Shown here: positions 26,252 to 31,980 of the stretch, in pieces
Layout: every line of letters starts with the position of its first letter
How positions within the stretch are numbered: position 1 is the first letter of the stretch
NCBI RefSeq assembly: GCF_004118265.1
Contig: NZ_SDHW01000001.1
Span: forward strand, 682,001-746,000
DNA: 64,000 bases
Direction: 5' to 3'
Source: Lacibacter luteus
Lineage (GTDB): Bacteria; Bacteroidota; Bacteroidia; Chitinophagales; Chitinophagaceae
Position numbers and translations under genes: made by a program
Notes under the pieces: model-generated
The model's database searches: none
What the model was told of the DNA's origin: nothing
The model's input: only the letters and a program-made list of their open reading frames with translations

Positions 26252-27247
26252 TTAGTTATTCAATTCTATCAATTTCTTTAAACAGTTATTTGCTTTACCA
26301 CTCTCCAGGCTTTCCACTGCTGCTGCAAATGCATCATCATAAGTTGTATAAGCACCGGTGCAGTACAAACCCATTGCTGCATTCGCCATCACCACTGCAT
26401 TTTGCGCCCATGTCCCTTCGCCGCTTAATATCTTCGTAAATATCTTTGCAGCTTCTTCAACCGTGTTACCGCCATGTATATCGCTTTGCTGCACCATTCG
26501 CTTGCCGAGTTGTTCAGGCGTCATTACAAACTCTCCTTTGTTGGTGATCACTTTGGTATCGTTGGTCAATGAAATTTCATCGTAACCATCCAAACTGTGA
26601 ATGATGGTGAACGCACCGCCTGTTTGCTGCAACAGATAATTGTACACCCGTGCCATCTCCAAATTATACACACCCACCAGTTGATACGCAGGTTTCGCCG
26701 GGTTAACCATTGGACCGAGCATATTGAAGAAGGTACGCATGCCGAGATTCTTACGAATAGGCCCAACAGTTTTTAATGCAGGATGAAACATCGGCGCATG
26801 CATGAAACAGATGTTTGCCTCTTCCACTTCACGTTTTAATTGATCGACATCGTTTTTGAACTTATAACCCAACTGCTCCATTACATTACTTGCACCGCTG
26901 ATGGTAGATGCCCCGTAGTTACCATGCTTGGCAACTTTTTGTCCGGCACCCGCCACAATAAAACAAGCAAGCGTTGAAATGTTGAAGGTGTTTTTTCCAT
27001 CGCCACCTGTTCCCACAATATCCAACACTGCATGACCATTCAAATCAACCGGCACACACAATTCCAGCAATGCATCACGGAAACCCTGCAGCTCTTCAAT
27101 GGTAATGCTGCGCATTAAATACACCGTCATGAAAGCAGTGATCTCATGTTCGTTGTACATGGCTTTACCAATGTTGAGCAACGCTTCTTTTGCCTGCGCT
27201 CTCGACAAACTTTTATGTTCAAACAGTAACTGAAGTATTTTTTTCAT
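26252..27247 (-). CDS. trpD: anthranilate phosphoribosyltransferase
   Basis: 331 residues; couples anthranilate to PRPP. PRPP-binding loop DIVGTGGDGKNTFNIST, then KHGNYGASTISGASNVMEQLG, and the anthranilate-site FNMLGPMVNP. The reading frame is open ten codons further up (TTG and ATG codons), but those residues come from an AAATTTGAAAATTTG-type A/T repeat, and ATG 27247 (MKKILQLLFEHKSLSR) fits the family. It follows trpG after 31 bp. Confidence 0.96.
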   Translation of the reverse strand: MKKILQLLFEHKSLSRAQAKEALLNIGKAMYNEHEITAFMTVYLMRSITIEELQGFRDALLELCVPVDLNGHAVLDIVGTGGDGKNTFNISTLACFIVAGAGQKVAKHGNYGASTISGASNVMEQLGYKFKNDVDQLKREVEEANICFMHAPMFHPALKTVGPIRKNLGMRTFFNMLGPMVNPAKPAYQLVGVYNLEMARVYNYLLQQTGGAFTIIHSLDGYDEISLTNDTKVITNKGEFVMTPEQLGKRMVQQSDIHGGNTVEEAAKIFTKILSGEGTWAQNAVVMANAAMGLYCTGAYTTYDDAFAAAVESLESGKANNCLKKLIELNN

Positions 27248-27278
27248 TTTCAAATTTTCAAATTCACTCATTATCAAA

Positions 27279-27860
27279 TTACGCCTTCAACCAGTTGCGA
27301 AGAATGTCTTCACCTCGTGGTGTCAACACACTCTCCGGGTGAAACTGCACGCCCTGAACATCATACGTTTTATGTTGTAACGCCATGATCATTCCTGTTT
27401 CATCTTCGGCAGTAATTTCCAATTCTGCAGGAAAGCCTTCTTTGTTCACCACCCAACTATGATAACGACCCACCTCAATTGTATCCGGCAATCCATTTAA
27501 CACGCCATTGGGTTTTGGATTCTTTGGATTTTGGATATTGATAGGTGTAGCTACCCCATGAAATACAGTTGACAGATTCGTCAACGTTCCGCCAAATGCT
27601 TCACCAATTGCCTGGTGACCCAAACACACACCAAGTATAGATTTTGTTGCTGCATATTCTTTGATCAACGGCAACAGCAAACCTGCTTCTTCGGGAATAC
27701 CGGGACCAGGCGACAAAATAATTTTATCATAAGCTTTTACATTTTCCAAGGGAATCTGATCGTTCCGGTACACATCCACTTTTTCATGAATGATCTTCTC
27801 TACAAGATGAACAAGATTGTAGGTAAACGAATCGTAATTATCGAAGACTAATATTTTCAT
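27279..27860 (-). CDS. trpG: anthranilate synthase glutaminase subunit
   Basis: 193-residue class I amidotransferase that supplies ammonia to TrpE. Catalytic Cys79 in GVCLGHQAIGEAFGG and His/Glu in VQFHPESVLTPRG. The start ATG 27860 (MKILVFDNYDSFTYNL) is the family start; the longer open frame upstream translates an intergenic TGGTTCATGG-type repeat and is not used. It lies 64 bp downstream of trpE, where the gap holds that repeat. The PABA/anthranilate types are hard to separate, but the operon context says tryptophan. Confidence 0.96.
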   Translation of the reverse strand: MKILVFDNYDSFTYNLVHLVEKIIHEKVDVYRNDQIPLENVKAYDKIILSPGPGIPEEAGLLLPLIKEYAATKSILGVCLGHQAIGEAFGGTLTNLSTVFHGVATPINIQNPKNPKPNGVLNGLPDTIEVGRYHSWVVNKEGFPAELEITAEDETGMIMALQHKTYDVQGVQFHPESVLTPRGEDILRNWLKA

Positions 27861-27868
27861 TTTTATTT

Positions 27869-27929
27869 GGTTCATGGTTGATGGTTCATTGTTCATGGTC
27901 TTTTTTACTATGAACCATGGACTATCAAC
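27869..27929. repeat. TGGTTCATGG quasi-tandem/inverted repeat between trpE and trpG
   Basis: GGTTCATGGTTGATGGTTCA (27869-27888) and TTCATGG are near-tandem words. TATGAACCATGGACTATCAA (27910-27929) is the inverted counterpart. The trpE stop codon (27925-27927) lies inside the latter. Confidence 0.65.
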
Positions 27930-29340
27930 TAATTTCTTCAGCAAACTCAATTGCTTTTTTCAATGCTCCCAGTTTATTATTTACTTCCTGCAATTCACTT
28001 TCAGGTTTACTTGCAGCTACAACTCCAGCACCGGCTTGATAAAACAATGTATTCTGTTTACTCAGGAAGGTGCGGATCATGATGGCATGATTACAGCTTC
28101 CATCAAACCCCATAAAGCCTATTGCGCCACCATAATAACTGCGGGCTGTTGTTTCATATGCATCGATCAACTGCATGGCTTTGATCTTTGGCGCACCGCT
28201 TAATGTACCTGCAGGAAATGTTTTCGCCAATAATTCAAACGGATTGGAAGCAGGACGAACTTTTGCAATCACTTCACTCACCAAATGAATCACATGACTG
28301 TAGTACTGCACTTGTCTGTAATGCGCCACACGCACATCATCACAAACACGACTCAGATCGTTACGGGCAAGATCAACCAACATGACATGCTCAGCATTTT
28401 CTTTTGCATCTTCCAGCAGACGGGCTGCTTCACGCTGATCAATTTCATCATCGCCTGTGCGCTTGAAGGTACCGGCAATTGGATGCACCACTGCTTTACC
28501 ATTATTGATGATGATCTGCGATTCAGGTGATGAACCCATCAGCTTATAATCGCCATAATCAAAGAAGAATAAATAAGGAGAAGGATTGATGCTGCGTAAG
28601 GCACGGTACACATTAAACTCATCACCGGCGAACGATTGTTGAAATCTTCTGCTCAACACGATCTGGAACACATCACCACGCATGCAGCTGGCAATACCTT
28701 TCTTCACCATCTCAATGTATGCTTCGTTAGTAATGTTCGATGTTTCTTCACCTTTTACTTCAAACGGGTAAACGGGAACATCTTTACTCCGGATCAAACT
28801 CTCCACAACTGCCAGCTCACTTTCAATACCTTTCATTCTGTTCTCACAAATGAACAACTCATCTTTATGATGATTGATAGCAATGACATATTGATACAGG
28901 CGATAACGCATCAACGGAATAGCCGATGCCTGCACTTTTGCATCACTCAACTTCACCGCATCAAAAAACTGCACCGCATCGTATGTAGTATAACCATACA
29001 AACCATGTGCAAAACGGGCTTCCTTGCAATCACCTGTCGCTTCAAAGTGGTTCATAAAATCGAACAACTGCTGCGGCACTTCCGATGGTTGCTTAATAGC
29101 AATCCGTTCCGGCTTTTGTCCGGGCAGTTTAAATTCTATGCTGGCATTGGAGCTGATCTCCATACCTGCAATGGCATTGATACCAATGAACGACCAACTG
29201 TTTTCTGCTGCATGATGATCAGTACTCTCCAGCAACACGGTATCTCTGAACCGGTCACGCAGGCGCAGGTAAATGCCCACCGGTGTGTACACATCGGCCA
29301 GCATTTTCTTACAAGTCGTTTCTATGTTAATTTTTTTCAT
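27925..29340 (-). CDS. trpE: anthranilate synthase component I
   Basis: 471-residue chorismate-using enzyme, first step of the tryptophan branch. The N-terminal domain carries LLESTD, the element that binds feedback Trp in enteric TrpE. The catalytic domain has VLSRRFQQ, NPSPYLFFFDYGDY, SPESQIII, HPIAGTFKR, ENAEHVMLVDLARNDLSRV and the C-terminal GAIGFMGFDG. It starts MKKINIETTCKKML. It is the first structural gene of the trp operon, 57 bp behind an attenuator-type terminator and downstream of a leader peptide rich in Trp codons, so expression should respond to charged tRNA-Trp and activity to Trp itself. Confidence 0.97.
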   Translation of the reverse strand: MKKINIETTCKKMLADVYTPVGIYLRLRDRFRDTVLLESTDHHAAENSWSFIGINAIAGMEISSNASIEFKLPGQKPERIAIKQPSEVPQQLFDFMNHFEATGDCKEARFAHGLYGYTTYDAVQFFDAVKLSDAKVQASAIPLMRYRLYQYVIAINHHKDELFICENRMKGIESELAVVESLIRSKDVPVYPFEVKGEETSNITNEAYIEMVKKGIASCMRGDVFQIVLSRRFQQSFAGDEFNVYRALRSINPSPYLFFFDYGDYKLMGSSPESQIIINNGKAVVHPIAGTFKRTGDDEIDQREAARLLEDAKENAEHVMLVDLARNDLSRVCDDVRVAHYRQVQYYSHVIHLVSEVIAKVRPASNPFELLAKTFPAGTLSGAPKIKAMQLIDAYETTARSYYGGAIGFMGFDGSCNHAIMIRTFLSKQNTLFYQAGAGVVAASKPESELQEVNNKLGALKKAIEFAEEIS

Positions 29341-29398
29341 GATCCGTTTAGTTCAATTATTTTTCTTAACCCACCCCTAACCCCTCCAGGGAGGGGAA

Positions 29399-29426
29399 TA
29401 AAAAAGCCCCGATAAAATCGGGGCTT
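29399..29426 (-). terminator. attenuator terminator hairpin upstream of trpE
   Basis: A perfect 10-bp stem AAGCCCCGAT / ATCGGGGCTT with a three-base loop, followed on the minus strand by a run of six T residues (part of it in the stem). It precedes trpE by 57 bp and has no gene ending just before it except the leader ORF, which fits a conditional terminator. Confidence 0.9.
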
Positions 29427-29459
29427 CTGAAATATGATACAATAATCATAGCAACAGCA

Positions 29460-29519
29460 TTACAGCCCCTTTAGAGTTGTATGCCACCACCACTGAGTAT
29501 TTGTAATTGTTTTGTTCAT
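29460..29519 (-). CDS. trpL: trp leader peptide with three consecutive Trp codons
   Basis: 19-codon ORF encoding MNKTITNTQWWWHTTLKGL. Three consecutive TGG codons in such a short ORF, directly ahead of a terminator and trpE, are the hallmark of an attenuation leader peptide. The last codons (AAG GGG CTG TAA) overlap the antiterminator segment. A -7-like box (CATATTTG) ends seven bases before the ATG, so the mRNA may be leaderless or nearly so. The peptide itself probably has no function beyond ribosome positioning. Confidence 0.85.
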   Translation of the reverse strand: MNKTITNTQWWWHTTLKGL

Positions 29520-29526
29520 TGCTGTG

Positions 29527-29558
29527 CAAATATGTTGAAGGATGATGGAACTGCAAAA
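29527..29558 (-). promoter_or_regulatory. predicted trp operon promoter
   Basis: On the minus strand TTTTG (29554-29558) is followed after 19 nt by CATATTTG (29527-29534), one mismatch from TAnnTTTG. Spacing fits the Bacteroidota -33/-7 promoter. The predicted transcription start is around 29520-29523, immediately before the trpL ATG. Confidence 0.5.
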
Positions 29559-29605
29559 TTTTTTTTACAGGATCGGAATTAAAATTTTCTTTACGAATGG
29601 TTGTT

Positions 29606-29613
29606 TATTTTTG
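29606..29613 (+). promoter_or_regulatory. -7 promoter box of the DUF2147 gene
   Basis: TATTTTTG is an exact match to TAnnTTTG, 34 bp upstream of the ATG at 29648. A weak TTTC occupies the -33 position about 20 nt upstream. Confidence 0.45.
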
Positions 29614-29647
29614 AAACAGCATTTAAACCCTTTAAATAGTTTCCTAC

Positions 29648-30097
29648 ATGAAAAAGCTTGCATATATAAAGTTTACACTTTGCTGCACCATTTTATTCTT
29701 ATCATTTACTTTAGTTCAAGATAACCCCGATGCCATTATCGGTTCATGGAAAAATGGCGAAGGAACAGGCATTATTCAGATCTATAAAAACGGAGATAAA
29801 TACCAGGGAAAGATCATTTGGTTAAAAGAACCGAACGATCCTGAAACAGGCAAACCCAAGCTCGATAAAAACCACCCGGACGAAGTAAATCACAAGCGCC
29901 CGGTGATGGGTCTGGTTAATATGTGGGGTTTCAAGTATACTGATAAAAACGAATGGACAGGTGGCAAAATTTACGATCCGAAGAATGGCAAAACCTATTC
30001 CTGCAAAATGTCGCTGGATGGTGCTACTAAATTAAAAGTACGAGGCTATATCGGTGTATCGCTTATTGGCAGAACCGATACATGGACAAAACAATAA
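29648..30097 (+). CDS. secreted DUF2147 family protein
   Basis: 149 residues with an N-terminal hydrophobic signal (MKKLAYIKFTLCCTILFLSF). The DUF2147 lipocalin-like domain follows: IIGSWKNGEGTGIIQIYKNG, YQGKIIWLKEP, RPVMGLVNMWGFKY, WTGGKIYDPKNGKTYSCKM and KVRGYIGVSLIGRTDTW. The family is widespread and exported with no established reaction. It is divergent from the trp leader, with about 130 bp between the two starts. Convergent with the DnaQ/GIY-YIG gene, across a gap holding an imperfect ATGTTG..GCAAG inverted repeat (30099-30141). Confidence 0.88.
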   Translation: MKKLAYIKFTLCCTILFLSFTLVQDNPDAIIGSWKNGEGTGIIQIYKNGDKYQGKIIWLKEPNDPETGKPKLDKNHPDEVNHKRPVMGLVNMWGFKYTDKNEWTGGKIYDPKNGKTYSCKMSLDGATKLKVRGYIGVSLIGRTDTWTKQ

Positions 30098-30140
30098 GAT
30101 GTTGTAAGCTGCAAGCTTTCTGCTAACAACTTGCAACATA

Positions 30141-31505
30141 TTATAACCATATCACTTTTTCCGGCTGATCCAACGCATATCGTTTAATGATGTTTCGTAC
30201 AAAATCGTACTCGGGATATTCCTGCAGCTGTTTCCGTAATTCATCTTTCATACTTACATCAAAACCGGCAGGCACATAACCCATTCCATAAAAGCGACCG
30301 TCCTCCATCAAAATACAACTGTCCTGTCCGTTAAAATAAGAACGTTCACGAATGGCAAAGCTGGGCAGCTCTTTACGCAGCTGTGCAACCGCCTGTTCTA
30401 CACGTTCATTGTAATCAGTTGGCAACTCCTCGCCTGTACAGGCGCCTTTGCATTGCGGATGTTCACAGGATCTATCTGTTGACCGATCGATAAAGCAAAG
30501 CTTATTACATAATTCAAACTCCTGTATCAGTCGTTTCAACTCCAGGGTTCCTTCATGTCTGCTGTAAAACTGGTAAACGGCAGGAACATTCTTATGCTTA
30601 CGGTCTATGCCTAAACGATAATACCCTCTCCCATCTTCAAACAAATACAACCCATACTGTGCTTCATATCCTTTAACGGCCCGGTTGTACTTCGGCCACA
30701 GTCGCTTTATTTCAATTGTTTCAAGCACCGATGCCATTAACTCTGTACCACACTGCTGGTATGAAATACGATGAACATTTCGCTGAAATTCCTGCTTCTG
30801 TTTAGTTGGTTTGTTATTGGAAAAATGACTTGTTACACGCTTCTTCAGCTGTATCGCTTTCCCCACATACACTACTTTGTCTTTTGCATCGTGAAAATAA
30901 TATACACCAGGTGTTAAAGGCAGCTGATCAATATCTTCTTTGTTCAGATGCAACGGCAAATACTGTTCTTTCGATTGTTTGCCGATCATTGTATGCAGAT
31001 GATTGTTTACATCATTTTTACGCAACAATTCGAGTAACTGAACAGTAGCTTTTGCATCACCTGCTGCACGGTGACGATTGTATAAAGGAATTTCGAAATG
31101 CCGACAGAGGTTGCCTAAACTATACGATGCAAGCTTTGGAAATATTTTGCGGGTGTAACGTACCGTGCAAAGTTTTTTGCAGTTAAGATGATAACCCGAT
31201 TGCTGTAACTGGTGACTTACAAAAGAATAATCGAAGTTTACATTGTGTGCAACAAATACTTTGCCCTGGAAAAGCTCAAACAAGCGGGGAGCTATTTCTT
31301 CGAACGATGGTGCCAGTTGCACCATATCGTCGGTAATACCGGTTAGCGATTGCACAAACCTGGGAATGGGTTGATGCGGATTTACGAGCGACTCAAAACT
31401 ATCCACTATTTGCTGACCATCATAGATGTAAACAGCTATTTCGGTTATACCGTTTGCAGAAGCATAGCCACCTGTTGTTTCAATATCAGTTACAGCGTAA
31501 AGCAT
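30141..31505 (-). CDS. DnaQ-like exonuclease fused to a UvrC/Cho-type GIY-YIG nuclease
   Basis: 454 residues with two nuclease domains. Residues 1-165 are a DEDDh 3'-5' exonuclease of the DNA polymerase III epsilon type: Asp7 and Glu9 in TDIETTGG, an Asp in HNVNFDYSF, and His/Asp in HRAAGDAKA. Residues 195-280 are a GIY-YIG domain: GVYYFHDAKDKVVYVGKA with the conserved Arg of LKKRVTSHF and Glu of LETIEIKRLWPKYN. The C-terminal part has a cysteine cluster (CEHPQCKGACTGEE). Such fusions are known in Bacteroidota and actinobacteria and are presumed to act in nucleotide excision repair as a Cho-like incision enzyme with clean-up activity. Single gene. Confidence 0.92.
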   Translation of the reverse strand: MLYAVTDIETTGGYASANGITEIAVYIYDGQQIVDSFESLVNPHQPIPRFVQSLTGITDDMVQLAPSFEEIAPRLFELFQGKVFVAHNVNFDYSFVSHQLQQSGYHLNCKKLCTVRYTRKIFPKLASYSLGNLCRHFEIPLYNRHRAAGDAKATVQLLELLRKNDVNNHLHTMIGKQSKEQYLPLHLNKEDIDQLPLTPGVYYFHDAKDKVVYVGKAIQLKKRVTSHFSNNKPTKQKQEFQRNVHRISYQQCGTELMASVLETIEIKRLWPKYNRAVKGYEAQYGLYLFEDGRGYYRLGIDRKHKNVPAVYQFYSRHEGTLELKRLIQEFELCNKLCFIDRSTDRSCEHPQCKGACTGEELPTDYNERVEQAVAQLRKELPSFAIRERSYFNGQDSCILMEDGRFYGMGYVPAGFDVSMKDELRKQLQEYPEYDFVRNIIKRYALDQPEKVIWL

Positions 31506-31690
31506 ATTTATCGTAAAAACACGTATAGCAAAGTAAAAATAAATAGACGAGATTCTTTGTGGGGCACGAAATCTGAAGTAAATTCGTATTAGAATTAGAA
31601 TAAGTATAAGATTCCCTCGTAAGGCCTCAACAGTATATTAGAATTCCGTATTTCCTGTGATCGTAATTTGTAACCTTTAAACTTAAAGTT

Positions 31691-31795
31691 ATGGCATCAA
31701 ATTCTTCACAAATGAGCGAATCAGTAAAAACTACAATCTTCGTTATTGTATTTTTTGCAGCAATTGCACTCGTTACATTATTAATGTTCGGTTAA
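31691..31795 (+). CDS. 34-residue single-span membrane protein
   Basis: A short ORF starting MASNSSQMSESVKTTIFVIV; residues 14-34 form one hydrophobic helix (IFVIVFFAAIALVTLLMFG) ending exactly at the stop. The N-terminus is Ser-rich and polar. It has 185 bp of space upstream and its own strong terminator 72 bp downstream, so it is a separate transcription unit, which argues that it is real. No recognised family; it could be a regulatory or complex-stabilising small protein. Confidence 0.6.
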   Translation: MASNSSQMSESVKTTIFVIVFFAAIALVTLLMFG

Positions 31796-31867
31796 GCAAT
31801 TGCCTATGGTTCAAACTTTACGCTGAAGGCTGTTGAAAAACAGCAATGTACCTTATTCACTTTATTC

Positions 31868-31893
31868 AAAAGCTCCCTACAGGGAGCTTTTTT
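31868..31893 (+). terminator. terminator of the small membrane-protein transcript
   Basis: A perfect stem AAAGCTCCCT / AGGGAGCTTT with a two-base loop and six T residues. It lies between the 34-codon gene and valS and isolates them. Confidence 0.9.
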
Positions 31894-31948
31894 ATTTACA
31901 TGCCTCATTTTCAGCAGGATTTCCTTCCTGCGTCCACCCTTCATTCCT

Positions 31949-31956
31949 TAACTTTG
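31949..31956 (+). promoter_or_regulatory. valS -7 promoter box
   Basis: TAACTTTG is an exact match to TAnnTTTG, 24 bp upstream of the valS ATG. It supports 31981 as start rather than the longer open frame from 31846, which would run through the upstream terminator. Confidence 0.6.
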
Positions 31957-31980
31957 CACACCAAAAAAAGTACATCCTTC

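Larger units (their letters stand above)
29397..29519 (-). promoter_or_regulatory. trp operon transcription attenuator
   Basis: Reading toward trpE, the leader holds, in order, three tandem Trp codons (29484-29492), an AAAGGGGCTG segment inside the last codons of the leader ORF (GGGGCT at 29464-29469), and a terminator hairpin (29404-29426). GGGGCT can pair with AGCCCC of the terminator 5' arm, forming an antiterminator. A ribosome that finishes the leader peptide would cover GGGGCT at the stop codon, leaving the terminator free; a ribosome stalled at the Trp codons would expose it. GGCAT/ATGCT flanking the segment can form the protective pairing. The layout follows the enteric trp logic. Evidence is sequence only. 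Confidence 0.85.

Noticed and set aside
28636-29415. 259-codon open frame antisense to trpE
   Set aside because: trpE is certain on the other strand; the end of this frame merely translates the GC-rich repeat near 29380.
29404-29426. Terminator belonging to a gene on the plus strand
   Set aside because: On the plus strand the stem is not followed by a T-run and no plus-strand gene ends nearby; the U-run is on the trpE-facing strand.
31846-31980. 45-codon N-terminal extension of ValRS
   Set aside because: It would run through a strong terminator hairpin and the TAACTTTG promoter box; ValRS family sequence begins at ATG 31981.
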